Both the position numbers and the translations under genes were made by a program. The notes under the pieces were generated by a model. That model did not search any database, was not told where the DNA came from, and saw nothing but the letters and a program-made list of their open reading frames with translations. DNA of 64,000 nt from Flavobacterium fluviale. GTDB taxonomy: Bacteria; Bacteroidota; Bacteroidia; Flavobacteriales; Flavobacteriaceae. This document shows, piece by piece, positions 9,207 through 17,472 of this stretch. The stretch covers positions 1,240,001 to 1,304,000 of the forward strand of contig NZ_CP030261.1 of assembly GCF_003312915.1 (NCBI RefSeq), in the 5' to 3' direction. Position 1 is the first letter of the stretch. Each line of letters opens with the position of its first letter.

Positions 9207-10577
9207 TTATACGATTACTTTACCTCCTACTAAATGCTTCACTTGCGAAAAAGGTTCAGCAACAAAGTGATCTCTATTTTTGATTTTTTCAGGGAAACGA
9301 ACATGATATTCAAATTCATCTCTAAAGTGACGAATCGCTGCTGCTACTGGCCAAGAAGCGGCGTCACCAAGCGGACAAATTGTGTTTCCTTCTATTTTAC
9401 TTTGAATGCTCCACAATAATTCGATGTCCTCTTCGCGGCCTTGACCGTTTTCGATTCTCCATAAAATTTTTTCCAACCATCCTGTTCCTTCACGGCAAGG
9501 CGTACATTGTCCGCAAGATTCGTGGTGATAGAAACGCGCAAAGTTCCAAGTGTTTCTTACCACACATGCAGTATCGTTATATACAATGAATCCTCCAGAA
9601 CCTAACATAGATCCAGTTGCAAAGCCACCATCACTTAAAGATTCGTAAGTCATTAAACGATCTTCACCATTTGCTGTTTTGAAAATCAAATCTGCTGGTA
9701 AAATTGGCACAGAAGATCCTCCTGGCACAAATGCTTTTAATGGACGGCTAGAAGACATTCCTCCTAAATATTCATCAGAATTCATGAATTCGTCAACACT
9801 TAAACCTAATTCAATTTCGTAAACTCCAGGGTTTTTGATGTGTCCAGATGCAGAAATTAATTTAGTTCCTGTAGAACGTCCAATTCCAATTTTAGCATAA
9901 TCGTCCCCAGAATTGTTTACAATCCAAGGCACCGTTGCAATAGTTTCAACATTGTTTACCACTGTAGGGTTTGCCCAAAGTCCTGAAACTGCTGGGAAAG
10001 GTGGTTTAATACGAGGATTTCCTCTTTTACCTTCTAAAGACTCAATAAGTGCAGTTTCTTCTCCACAGATATAAGCTCCAGCTCCACAGTGAACGTGAAG
10101 TTCAAGATCGTAACCTGAACCTAATATATTTTTTCCTAACCATCCTGCAGCTTTAGCTTCAGCGATTGCTCTTTCTAAAATTTTGAAAACCCACATATAT
10201 TCTCCACGAATGTAGATATAGGAAAGGTTAGCTCCCAATGCGTAGCTTGAAGTAATCATTCCTTCGATCAATAAGTGAGGAATATATTCCATCAAAAAGC
10301 GATCTTTAAAAGTTCCTGGTTCAGATTCGTCAGCGTTACAAACTAAGTGTCTTGGTCTTCCTGATTTTTTGTCAATAAAGCTCCATTTCATTCCAGCAGG
10401 GAAACCTGCACCACCACGGCCGCGAAGCCCCGATTTTTTTACTTCTTCAGTAACTTCATCTGGTGTAAGAGTTTTTAAAGCTTTTTCTACAGATGCATAA
10501 CCACCATTTTGGCGATATACTTCGTAGGTTTTAATTCCAGGAATATTGATTTTATCTAATAATATTTTTTGTGACAT
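9207..10577 (-). CDS. nuoF: NADH-quinone oxidoreductase subunit F, FMN and NADH binding
   Basis: NuoF oxidises NADH at FMN and passes electrons to cluster N3. The 456-residue protein has the NADH/FMN-binding region (GLRGRGGAGFPAGMKW near residue 55, then GAGAYICGEETALIESLEG near 175). It ends with the N3 ligand motif SCGQCTPCREGTGW near residue 360. It follows nuoE by one base, so the NADH dehydrogenase module nuoE-F-G is complete. Confidence 0.95.
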   Translation of the reverse strand: MSQKILLDKINIPGIKTYEVYRQNGGYASVEKALKTLTPDEVTEEVKKSGLRGRGGAGFPAGMKWSFIDKKSGRPRHLVCNADESEPGTFKDRFLMEYIPHLLIEGMITSSYALGANLSYIYIRGEYMWVFKILERAIAEAKAAGWLGKNILGSGYDLELHVHCGAGAYICGEETALIESLEGKRGNPRIKPPFPAVSGLWANPTVVNNVETIATVPWIVNNSGDDYAKIGIGRSTGTKLISASGHIKNPGVYEIELGLSVDEFMNSDEYLGGMSSSRPLKAFVPGGSSVPILPADLIFKTANGEDRLMTYESLSDGGFATGSMLGSGGFIVYNDTACVVRNTWNFARFYHHESCGQCTPCREGTGWLEKILWRIENGQGREEDIELLWSIQSKIEGNTICPLGDAASWPVAAAIRHFRDEFEYHVRFPEKIKNRDHFVAEPFSQVKHLVGGKVIV

Positions 10578-10578
10578 C

Positions 10579-11109
10579 TTATTTATCGTGTAATATTATT
10601 TTATCATCTCTACAATCAGCAATAATCTGATCGATTTTTTCTTCTGTCAATTTCTCTTTGTAGAAATCTCCCAGCTGCATCATTGGAGCATATCCGCAGG
10701 CACCTAAACATTCTACGCCAGCAATGGTAAACATTCCGTCTGGAGTTGTTTCGCCCATTTTAATGCCTAATTTTTCAGAAGTATAGTCCATTAAATCTTC
10801 GGCACCACGCAGGCAGCAGCAAGAAGTCTGGCAGAACTCAAACATATACTTACCAATTGGCTTTTGGTTGAACATGGTGTAAAAAGTAACCACTTCATAA
10901 ACTTCAATCGGTTTTATCTGAAGAATTTCAGCAACTTTATCTTGAAGTTCAGTACTAAGCCAGTTGTTGTGTGCATCCTGAACTTCATGCAAAACAGGCA
11001 GTAAAGCCGATTTTTGTTTGCCCTCAGGATAATGACTGATCAATTCATTGATGCGGTTCATCAATGCTTCAGTCATGTTTATTTCTTGTTTGTAATGTTT
11101 ACGTTCCAT
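10579..11109 (-). CDS. nuoE: NADH-quinone oxidoreductase subunit E, [2Fe-2S] protein
   Basis: NuoE is the thioredoxin-fold subunit carrying cluster N1a. The four ligands fit the family pattern: Cys93 and Cys98 in CQTSCC, and Cys134 and Cys138 in CLGACGYAPMMQ. The protein has 176 residues. The ATG at 11107-11109 was kept, although a second Met at residue 12 (MTEALMNRINEL) could also serve as start. The gene is preceded by a 198-base gap full of short repeats. Confidence 0.93.
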   Translation of the reverse strand: MERKHYKQEINMTEALMNRINELISHYPEGKQKSALLPVLHEVQDAHNNWLSTELQDKVAEILQIKPIEVYEVVTFYTMFNQKPIGKYMFEFCQTSCCCLRGAEDLMDYTSEKLGIKMGETTPDGMFTIAGVECLGACGYAPMMQLGDFYKEKLTEEKIDQIIADCRDDKIILHDK

Positions 11110-11113
11110 TTTT

Positions 11114-11302
11114 AATTTTAGATTTCAGATTTTAGATTTCAGATTTTTTCAATCTTTCTCTACAATCCATGATTCTTCAATCATTGTTTAAGTTTTAGAT
11201 TCTTCAATCTGAATTTTTCAATTCCTAATTATAATTTTAAATCTAAATTCTAAAATCTGCATTCTCAATAAGCAATCTAAAATCTAAAATCTAAAATCTA
11301 CA
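11114..11302. repeat. Inverted array of ATTTTAGATTT-type short repeats
   Basis: The space between nuoD and nuoE is filled by TTTTAGATTTCAG-like words at its left side and CTAAAATCTAAAATCT words at its right side. The two sides are reverse complements and could pair into a long hairpin inside the nuo transcript. The same element type occurs at 13646-13798, and a shorter version at 32528-32570. Confidence 0.6.
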
Positions 11303-11307
11303 CTGTT

Positions 11308-12546
11308 TTAGGCGTCTAATTCTCCGGCAATTACATTTAAGCTTGATAAAATAACAATTGCATCAGAAAGTAAAGCACCTTTAATCATTTCTGGATATGC
11401 TTGGTAATAAATAAAGCATGGTCTTCTGAAATGTAATCTATATGGGGTTCTGCTTCCGTCTGTAACTAAATAAAAACCGATTTCTCCGTTTCCTCCTTCA
11501 ACTGGGTGGTAAATTTCTGCAACTGGTACAGGAACTTCTCCCATTACAATCTTAAAGTGATAAATTAAAGATTCCATAGAAGTGTAAACATCTTCTTTTG
11601 GAGGAAGGTAGTAATCTGGAACTTCAGCATGATATTCGTTTCCTGAAGGCATTTTATCTAATGCTTGACGAATAATGCTTAAACTTTCCCAAACTTCAGC
11701 ATTACGAACACAGAAACGATCATAAGTATCTCCTGATTTTCCAACAGGAACAATAAAATCGAAATCTTCGTAAGATGAATATGGCTGTGCAACACGAACA
11801 TCATAATCAACACCCGCAGCACGTAAGTTTGGACCTGTAAATCCGTAAGCCATTGCTTGTTCAGCAGAAATTGCACCTACATTTACAGTTCTATCAAGGA
11901 AAATTCTATTTCTTTCAAATAAGTTTTCGAATTCTTTCCAAGCAACTGGAAATTCTTCAAGGAAAGTGTCTAGTTTTTTGAAAGCTTCTGGAGACCAGTC
12001 TCTTTCAAAACCACCAATTCTTCCCATATTTGTAGTTAAACGAGCTCCACAAATTTCTTCGTAGATTTCGTAGATTTTTTCTCTAAATTGAAAAACGTAT
12101 AAGAAACCAGTATACGCACCAGTATCTACACCCAAAATCGAGTTACAGATTAAGTGGTCTGTAATACGAGCCAATTCCATTACGATAACTCTTAAATACT
12201 GCGCTCTTTTTGGAACTTCAATACCTAATAATTTTTCTAAAGTCATCCACCATCCCATATTGTTAATAGGAGAGGAACAATAGTTCATACGGTCTGTAAG
12301 AGGTGTAATTTGATAAAAAGGACGATTTTCGGCGATTTTTTCGAAAGCTCTGTGGATGTAACCAATAGTTGGTTCAGCCTCAAGAATTCTCTCCCCGTCC
12401 ATCAATAGTATATTTTGAAAAATACCGTGTGTTGCAGGGTGTGTCGGACCTAAATTCAGAACTGAAAGCTCGCTTCCGTCTTCGTTTAGTTTCTCCTTAA
12501 TTATTTTAGCATAACGATGCTCTGGTGGTAATAATAGTTCTGACAT
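11308..12546 (-). CDS. nuoD: NADH-quinone oxidoreductase subunit D
   Basis: NuoD is the 49-kDa-type subunit of the connecting module and forms the quinone-binding pocket with NuoB. The protein has 412 residues. It contains LGPTHPATHGIFQNILLMDG near the N-terminus, with the quinone-pocket His, and IGYIHRAFEKIAENRPFYQ. It is a separate gene from nuoC, which lies 25 bases upstream, unlike the fused NuoCD of E. coli. No oddities were found. Confidence 0.95.
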   Translation of the reverse strand: MSELLLPPEHRYAKIIKEKLNEDGSELSVLNLGPTHPATHGIFQNILLMDGERILEAEPTIGYIHRAFEKIAENRPFYQITPLTDRMNYCSSPINNMGWWMTLEKLLGIEVPKRAQYLRVIVMELARITDHLICNSILGVDTGAYTGFLYVFQFREKIYEIYEEICGARLTTNMGRIGGFERDWSPEAFKKLDTFLEEFPVAWKEFENLFERNRIFLDRTVNVGAISAEQAMAYGFTGPNLRAAGVDYDVRVAQPYSSYEDFDFIVPVGKSGDTYDRFCVRNAEVWESLSIIRQALDKMPSGNEYHAEVPDYYLPPKEDVYTSMESLIYHFKIVMGEVPVPVAEIYHPVEGGNGEIGFYLVTDGSRTPYRLHFRRPCFIYYQAYPEMIKGALLSDAIVILSSLNVIAGELDA

Positions 12547-12571
12547 TTTATAATGTTGAATTATTTATTTT

Positions 12572-13093
12572 TTAGCAATTTGTTGTTGTTCTTCCAAAGA
12601 ATCTGTCATCTTTATCAGTTCTTCCGCTGTCTTCCATTGGGAATTCTTTTCTCATAGGGAAAGACACCATTTCGTCCATATTCAAAATACGTTTCAATTG
12701 TGGGTGGCCAATAAAATTGACACCAAAGAAATCGTATGTTTCTCTTTCCATCCAGTTTGAACTTAAAAAGATATTTGAAATTGATTTGATTTCTGGTTTT
12801 TCACCATTTAGAAAAACTTTGATCTTTAATCTTTTGTTTTCGTACCAATTGTGCAGGTGGTATACAACTGCAAATTGACGCTCTGCTTCATTGTCTGGAT
12901 AATGAATACCACACAAATCCGTTAAGAAATGAAAACGTAATTCTGGATCGTTTTTAAGGAATAAAATCAACGCTGTAATTTTATCAGCCGAAGCTTCTAA
13001 AGAAAAAATATCTCTTTCTTGTTGAAAGTTAAAAACATCGTTATTAAATGTTTCTGTAAGTTTATCTTGAATCTGGGTATTTTCTAAAGCCAT
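12572..13093 (-). CDS. nuoC: NADH-quinone oxidoreductase subunit C
   Basis: NuoC is the 30-kDa-type subunit of the complex I connecting module and has no cofactor. The protein has 173 residues. The family signature is seen as SNWMERETYDFFGVNFIGHP and RRILNMDEMVSFP-like sequence (here KRILNMDEMVSFPMRKEFP). It starts one base after nuoB and is followed by nuoD. Confidence 0.94.
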   Translation of the reverse strand: MALENTQIQDKLTETFNNDVFNFQQERDIFSLEASADKITALILFLKNDPELRFHFLTDLCGIHYPDNEAERQFAVVYHLHNWYENKRLKIKVFLNGEKPEIKSISNIFLSSNWMERETYDFFGVNFIGHPQLKRILNMDEMVSFPMRKEFPMEDSGRTDKDDRFFGRTTTNC

Positions 13094-13094
13094 C

Positions 13095-13643
13095 TTATGA
13101 GATATTATATGAAGCTAATAATTCTTGGTATTCTGGTGAGCTTCTGCGTCTCACAGATTCGCTTTTTACCAATTCTTGAAGTCTCATTACTCCATCTACG
13201 ATTTGTTCTGGTCTTGGAGGGCATCCTGGTACATAAACATCAACAGGAATAACTTTGTCAATTCCTTGAAGAACAGAATAAGTATCAAATATTCCTCCTG
13301 AAGAAGCACATGCTCCAACTGCAATTACCCAGCGAGGTTCTGACATCTGCTCGTATACTTGTCTTAAGATAGGTGCCATTTTTTTTGAAATAGTTCCCAT
13401 TACTAATAACATATCTGCCTGACGAGGAGAAAAACTCACACGTTCAGATCCAAATCGTGCCAAATCGTAATGTGAAGCCATTGTTGCCATAAACTCAATT
13501 CCGCAGCAAGATGTTGCAAAAGGTAAAGGCCAAAGAGAATTCGCGCGTGCTAAACCAACAACATCATTAAGTTTTGTAGCGAAGAAACCTTCTCCTACAA
13601 CTCCTTCCGGTGGCGCAACCATATTTACTTTTGAATCGCTCAT
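13095..13643 (-). CDS. nuoB: NADH-quinone oxidoreductase subunit B, cluster N2
   Basis: NuoB holds the terminal [4Fe-4S] cluster N2, which reduces the quinone. The ligands are the adjacent pair Cys46-Cys47 (FATSCCGIEFMA), Cys112 (GACASSGG) and Cys141 (VPGCPPRPE). The 182-residue length is normal. It is separated from nuoA by a repeat-filled gap of 157 bases. Confidence 0.95.
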   Translation of the reverse strand: MSDSKVNMVAPPEGVVGEGFFATKLNDVVGLARANSLWPLPFATSCCGIEFMATMASHYDLARFGSERVSFSPRQADMLLVMGTISKKMAPILRQVYEQMSEPRWVIAVGACASSGGIFDTYSVLQGIDKVIPVDVYVPGCPPRPEQIVDGVMRLQELVKSESVRRRSSPEYQELLASYNIS

Positions 13644-13645
13644 TT

Positions 13646-13798
13646 TATTTTAGATTTCTGATTTTAGATTTTAGATTCATTGAAATCGTAAAAAGTAAAA
13701 TCAATTTTTTAAATCAGTTTTGTTGAGGATCAAATCTTAAATTTTAATTCTAAATCTTTTTAAATCTAAAATCAGAAATCTAAAATCTAAAATCTCTA
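13646..13798. repeat. Inverted array of ATTTTAGATTT-type short repeats
   Basis: Between nuoA and nuoB, the left side reads TTTTAGATTTCTGATTTTAG. The right side carries the reverse complement CTAAAATCAGAAATC with further AAATCTAAAATCT copies. It is a second copy of the palindromic element found between nuoD and nuoE, and no gene is present in it. Confidence 0.6.
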
Positions 13799-13800
13799 AA

Positions 13801-14166
13801 TTATTCCCACTCTAGTGCTTTCTTTTTGATAATGTAAAAGAAACCAACTAAAAGTAATGACATGAAAACTAACATTTTCAGCATTCCTTCAATTCCTAAA
13901 TCTTTGAAGTTTACTGCCCAAGGGTAAAGGAAAATTACCTCCACGTCGAACAATACAAATAAAATGGCAACTAGGAAGTATTTTACAGAAAACGGAATAC
14001 GGGCATTACCAACAGATTCGACACCGCATTCAAAGTTCTTATCTTTAACTTCTGAGGTTCTTCTTGGTCCTAATTTTCCAGAAATAATGATTGTTCCTAC
14101 CACAAAACCAACAGCTAGAATAAACTGCATTAAAATAGGAATGTAACTGTATTGATCTGATTGCAT
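13801..14166 (-). CDS. nuoA: NADH-quinone oxidoreductase subunit A
   Basis: NuoA is a three-helix membrane subunit of complex I. The ATG at 14164-14166 was chosen. It gives 121 residues, the usual family length, and the longer reading frame up to 14229 would begin upstream of the promoter's TATCTTTG box. Signatures are KNFECGVESVGNARIPFSVK, with the loop Cys near residue 49 that lines the quinone site, and FLVAILFVLFDVEVIFLYPW. It is the first gene of the 14-gene operon. Confidence 0.94.
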   Translation of the reverse strand: MQSDQYSYIPILMQFILAVGFVVGTIIISGKLGPRRTSEVKDKNFECGVESVGNARIPFSVKYFLVAILFVLFDVEVIFLYPWAVNFKDLGIEGMLKMLVFMSLLLVGFFYIIKKKALEWE

Positions 14167-14198
14167 AAACTTCGATTTTTTACTTAAAAAATGAGCCA

Positions 14199-14229
14199 CA
14201 AAGATAACTTTCAACTCTGTAAAACACAA
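14199..14229 (-). promoter_or_regulatory. Promoter of the nuo operon
   Basis: On the minus strand TTG (14227-14229) and TATCTTTG (14199-14206) are separated by exactly 20 bases, a full match to the Bacteroidota promoter consensus. Transcription should begin near 14193, about 27 bases ahead of the nuoA ATG at 14166. This also argues against a longer NuoA. Confidence 0.75.
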
Positions 14230-14331
14230 GCTAAAAAAGGTTTTAAGTAGGGTGCGAAACGGCGTTTATGCCTAATTTTTATTGATTATAAATAACAGGG
14301 CGTTATTTTAATATTATTTTAAGAAAAGAGC

Positions 14332-14366
14332 AAAAAAAAACGTCTCGATATTAATCGAAACGTTTT
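14332..14366 (-). terminator. Terminator of the cold-shock gene
   Basis: On the minus strand the stem CGTTTCGAT / ATCGAGACG (9 bp, one G-T pair), extended by AAAA/TTTT, closes a 4-base loop and is followed by nine T. It lies 44 bases beyond the stop codon of the cold-shock gene. Confidence 0.8.
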
Positions 14367-14409
14367 CTAGACCATTCAGAGGCAAAAAAAATAAATTGCT
14401 ATATTTTTC

Positions 14410-14604
14410 TTAGATTACTGCTACTTTAGCAGCAACTTTCCCTTTTCTTCCTTCTTCTTCTTCATAGCTTACACGGTCTCCTTCGCGTAATTCTTCCGCG
14501 TTAATTCCTGAAGCGTGAACGAAGATATCCTTTCCTGTTTCTTCGTCTGTAATGAATCCATAACCTTTAGATTCATTGAAAAATTTTACTGTACCTGTAC
14601 GCAT
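14410..14604 (-). CDS. Cold-shock domain protein
   Basis: This 64-residue protein is a single cold-shock domain, an OB fold that binds single-stranded RNA or DNA. The two RNA-binding motifs are KGYGFI (RNP1, about residues 13-18) and DIFVHAS (RNP2, about 26-32). It follows the pattern GTVKFFNESKGYGFI of the CspA family. The gene stands alone, has its own terminator and has a possible TACATTTG box at 14634-14641. It could act as a cold-shock or general RNA chaperone, and the sequence does not tell which. Confidence 0.93.
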   Translation of the reverse strand: MRTGTVKFFNESKGYGFITDEETGKDIFVHASGINAEELREGDRVSYEEEEGRKGKVAAKVAVI

Positions 14605-14633
14605 TGTAATTGTAATAATAATTTATAATAAAG

Positions 14634-14660
14634 CAAATGTAACATATAAATTCATACAAA
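14634..14660 (-). promoter_or_regulatory. Possible promoter of the cold-shock gene
   Basis: On the minus strand a perfect TACATTTG box (14634-14641) has a TTTG (14657-14660) only 15 bases upstream, shorter than the usual 17-23. The box would start a transcript with a leader of roughly 25-30 bases. Confidence 0.4.
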
Positions 14661-14836
14661 AGACACTAAGGTGTTAATTTTTTGTAAAAATTATTGATTT
14701 CCAGTGTTTTTACGTGGTTTATTGCATCAAATTTTATATGAAATACCATAATTTGAGAATCATTTATTGTAGGAATATAAAAACAAGCTATTTGTAGGAA
14801 TTCAATAATAATTTAAATTGGCAATTTGTGTGATTT

Positions 14837-15784
14837 TTAACTTCTTTTAAATAAATCTTTAAACTGATACAAGAGACGTTCAATAAGTCTTAAATCTTCA
14901 GTTATATTATCTGCATTTCCTTGCATTTCTTGTTTAAATAAAATTTTTTTGTTGGATGTTGTTTTTAATCCATTTGATAATGAAATATCAATCAATTGAT
15001 TTCCTTCTTTATCAGGAATGAGTGAAATATTTTTTATTTGCCCCTTTAACATTCCAAATTCTCGGTGTGGGAAATCATTTAATTTAATATTTACTAACTG
15101 ACCTATTTTTATTTTACCTGAATTTAAGGCTTTGGCTTTTAACTTACCTATATATATGGTGTTTGAAGTAGGGATAATGGAAAAAACATTATCACCAATA
15201 TTTACAGTTTGGTTTTTGAACCAAATATCTAGAAAATTTACTTTTCCATGAATGGAAGATTTTAGGACATAATTTAATTCCCAATCATCAATTGATTCCT
15301 TTAGTAAATGAAATGCCTGAATTCTATTATTTTCAAGATTTGTATATTCCTTACTTTCATTAGTTAAAGTTGTTTTGCTATTTCGTTTTAATTCATTTAA
15401 AGATGATTTAAGTTGAGAAATATTACCTAGCAAAGTTTTATAACTCTTTTGGGATTGCAATTATAATAGTTGTTGTTTCTCAAACTCTTGAGTTGAATAT
15501 ATTCCTTTGTGATATAATGTTTCGTATCTTTTTAGATCATTTTTTTGAAGAAGCAATTCGTTTTGATTTATTTCTTTTTGCGATTCTATTTTCGTCTCCT
15601 CTTTATAATAGCCCAGATTAGGTAAATAAGCAATTCCATTCTTATTGTACGATTGTTCAATTTTAAGAGGTTCTTGATTATCAACGTATCCTTGGATTAT
15701 TTCTTTCAGATTAAAATCGATATTTTTTTTTTGCGTTAAAGTATGCAAACAAAATAGGGTGTAAGAATATTTCCTCTTTCTCAA
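14837..15784 (-). pseudogene. Broken HlyD-type membrane fusion protein of a peptide exporter
   Basis: Two reading frames form one ancestral protein. Residues from 15784 down to 15464 end in an in-frame TAA at 15461-15463, and the same frame continues without loss down to 14837. The joined sequence has the long helical hairpin (KRYETLYHKGIYSTQEFEKQ, then KTLLGNISQLKSSLNELK) and the C-terminal barrel (GQLVNIKLNDFPHREFGMLK) of HlyD fusion proteins that pair with C39 ABC exporters. The N-terminal membrane anchor and first lipoyl half are missing. A different frame (15711-15875, starting MEKQTDNGKF) lies upstream and overlaps it at a 10-A tract. With a stop and a lost N-terminus it is very likely non-functional. 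Confidence 0.75.
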
Positions 15785-15954
15785 AGTCTAAATTTTCCAG
15801 CAACAGTTTGTCCTCCTGATAAATTAATAGTTTAATAGTGTTTATAAATTTACCGTTATCGGTTTGCTTTTCCATATAGTAATTTTAAATTTTCTGTCGT
15901 GCTGACATATGATAGGTATGGGTCCGTGGATGGGATTGTATTAATGTAAAGCCT

Positions 15955-16623
15955 TCAACAGTTAAAAATCATTATACAGGCAATAGAATTAATGATTACA
16001 TGTAGAAGAATGGATGCTGACAGACCAAATTTTAATCTTAAAAGAATAAAGGCAAATCCTGCAAAAACTTTAGAAAACAAATATCCAAGTGTTATAATAT
16101 TTGTTACATCAACTTCATTAAAATTGGGTAAATGAAATAATCCAAACAGGAGACATGATATATAAATCAAGAATTTAGAGTGTTTATTTTTTAAAGAGTT
16201 CTCATTTATTTTATGATTAAAAGCATTAATAAAAAGAAGAGAAAAAAAAGACGCAACTAACACATAGTAAAGAAATGTCGATAGAATGTAATTTTGATAT
16301 AAAATGTAAAAAGTTAGGTAAGCAAAAAATAATACAACATTTAGTCGATTTACCTTGATGATTAATCTAAATATAATTTCTTCAATAACAGGTGCAATTA
16401 TCGCAACTTTTAAAAATGTAACATTGACAGGTAAAATTATTTGATGGTGTCCCGCAAAGTAATGTTTCAAAATTCCTACTAATACTGATAAGAATATTAA
16501 AACTAGGATAAAGATAAAATTGTAGTAAAAAAACAATCTTAAATTACTTGATATTCCGATATATTCAATTGAGATTGGAGAATGGAAGAGCTGTCTTATA
16601 TCCCTTTTTAAAATATGAAACAT
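15955..16623 (-). CDS. CPBP family intramembrane metalloprotease
   Basis: This 222-residue protein has about six to seven hydrophobic helices and the three motifs of the CPBP (Abi/CAAX-protease-like) family: EEIIFR (Glu81, Glu82, Arg86), FGLFH (Phe160, His164) and HVIIN (His208, Asn212). These proteases act inside the membrane and often sit in bacteriocin loci, where they give self-immunity or help mature peptides. Here the neighbours are a decayed double-glycine peptide (16704-16892) and a broken exporter fusion protein. The gene itself looks intact, so it may be retained as an immunity protein. That role is inferred from context. Confidence 0.85.
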   Translation of the reverse strand: MFHILKRDIRQLFHSPISIEYIGISSNLRLFFYYNFIFILVLIFLSVLVGILKHYFAGHHQIILPVNVTFLKVAIIAPVIEEIIFRLIIKVNRLNVVLFFAYLTFYILYQNYILSTFLYYVLVASFFSLLFINAFNHKINENSLKNKHSKFLIYISCLLFGLFHLPNFNEVDVTNIITLGYLFSKVFAGFAFILLRLKFGLSASILLHVIINSIACIMIFNC

Positions 16624-16650
16624 AGTACGATTTTTCTAATTTATTAAAGC

Positions 16651-16696
16651 TAACCTATGGAGAGTGCTAGTATAGATTGTAGATCTCCATAGGTTA
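16651..16696 (-). other. Perfect 13-bp inverted repeat between the peptide and protease genes
   Basis: TAACCTATGGAGA (16651-16663) and its exact complement TCTCCATAGGTTA (16684-16696) enclose a 20-base loop. It lies just after the peptide stop codon and before the protease ATG at 16623. There is no T run, so it may be an RNA-stability or read-through hairpin, as is often found after peptide genes, and not a full terminator. Confidence 0.5.
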
Positions 16697-16703
16697 TTAA
16701 TTA

Positions 16704-16892
16704 TTAACGAACAAAACCTGTATCAAAAAGGAATTTGCCAACTGCTATTACCGCGTCTTTTAATGAATTGCAATCTCCATCATGACATGCATTTTCTGTC
16801 CCACCAGAAATTGATTCTAACAATTCTTCTGATGCTGTAGCTTCTGCTCTTTCTTTCAGAGCATCTAAACTTAATTTACTTATTTTGTTTAT
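16704..16892 (-). pseudogene. Double-glycine leader peptide gene, start codon ATA instead of ATG
   Basis: The frame encodes 62 residues if it starts at the ATA at 16890-16892. It would begin MNKISKLSLDALKERAEA and reach a classic double-glycine site ELLESISGG at residues 30-31. A 31-residue tail with two cysteines follows (TENACHDGDCNSLKDAVIA and on). No ATG, GTG or TTG occurs in frame between the upstream stop and the leader. An ATG-to-ATA change is the simplest explanation, although weak initiation at ATA cannot be excluded. With the broken fusion protein next door it marks a decaying peptide-export locus. Confidence 0.65.
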
Positions 16893-17047
16893 GTTTGTTA
16901 GACAATAACTTAAATTTACTTTATGAATCTCGCTACTGCAGTTAACTTATAAATAAGTAAGAATAATTTTATTTTCAAAATTGAAGATAAAGTTTAAAAA
17001 TCCAGTTATCGTGTTTAGAATAAAAAATTATGTATTGGAATATCAAT

Positions 17048-17074
17048 TTATGCATAAGAATTTTCCTATATTTG
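17048..17074 (+). promoter_or_regulatory. Promoter and palindrome upstream of the XRE regulator
   Basis: A TATATTTG box (17067-17074) lies about 23 bases before the ATG. The 10-bp perfect palindrome TTATGCATAA (17048-17057) overlaps the region where the upstream promoter element should be. This is a position where an XRE protein could repress its own gene. Confidence 0.5.
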
Positions 17075-17096
17075 TGTATAATTTAAATTTTAGTTT

Positions 17097-17429
17097 ATGA
17101 ATATTGGTGAAAATATCAGAAAATGCAGAAGAGAAAAAGATATAAAAGCTGAAGTGGTTTTTGAAAAAATAGGAGTTAGCCAATCAACATATTCTAAAAT
17201 TGAAAATAATAGATGTAAAATTGATATTGAAGTTTTAGTAAATATTGCTAACGCACTACAAGTAGATGTAAGTGTGCTATTAGGTATTGAAAAAAATGAT
17301 ATAAATACTGCTAACCAAGATGTGGTATTAAAATCTTTAGAAGAAAAAATTGAGTTATTAAAAGAGCAGAATTTGCTTTTGAAAAAAGAAATAAAATTGA
17401 TAAAAAAGAGTGCTAAAAAAAGCGCCTGA
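17097..17429 (+). CDS. XRE-family helix-turn-helix regulator
   Basis: This 110-residue protein has a lambda-repressor-type DNA-binding domain (residues about 4-62, IGENIRKCRREKDIKAEVV with the recognition helix region SQSTYSKIENNR). A short charged coiled coil follows (about 78-105, EEKIELLKEQNLLLKKEIK). There is no sensor domain. It is divergent from the decayed peptide locus at 14.8-16.9 kb and may have controlled it, or it may act elsewhere. Its stop codon lies inside the terminator hairpin shared with aspS. Confidence 0.88.
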   Translation: MNIGENIRKCRREKDIKAEVVFEKIGVSQSTYSKIENNRCKIDIEVLVNIANALQVDVSVLLGIEKNDINTANQDVVLKSLEEKIELLKEQNLLLKKEIKLIKKSAKKSA

Positions 17430-17450
17430 AATTTTTTTTCAGGCGCTTTT
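17415..17450. terminator. Bidirectional terminator between the XRE gene and aspS
   Basis: A perfect 14-bp stem AAAAGCGCCTGAAA / TTTCAGGCGCTTTT closes a 5-base T loop. T runs are present on both strands, so it can end the XRE transcript (whose TGA lies inside the stem) and the convergent aspS transcript. Confidence 0.85.
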
Positions 17451-17472
17451 GGGTATTTAATTTCTATAAATT

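Noticed and set aside
11114..11302. CRISPR-like array of repeated AATCTAAA words
   Set aside because: The units are 10-11 bases without unique spacers and are arranged as an inverted array, so it is not a CRISPR.
14167..14229. Longer NuoA starting at 14229
   Set aside because: The extra 21 codons run through the promoter box TATCTTTG and exceed the family length.
15711..15875. 54-codon minus-strand frame starting MEKQTDNGKF, possible N-terminus of the broken fusion protein
   Set aside because: It overlaps the fusion-protein frame at a 10-A tract, which invites a frameshift model, but its sequence has no membrane anchor or lipoyl signature and matches nothing I recognise. I kept it only as a remark.
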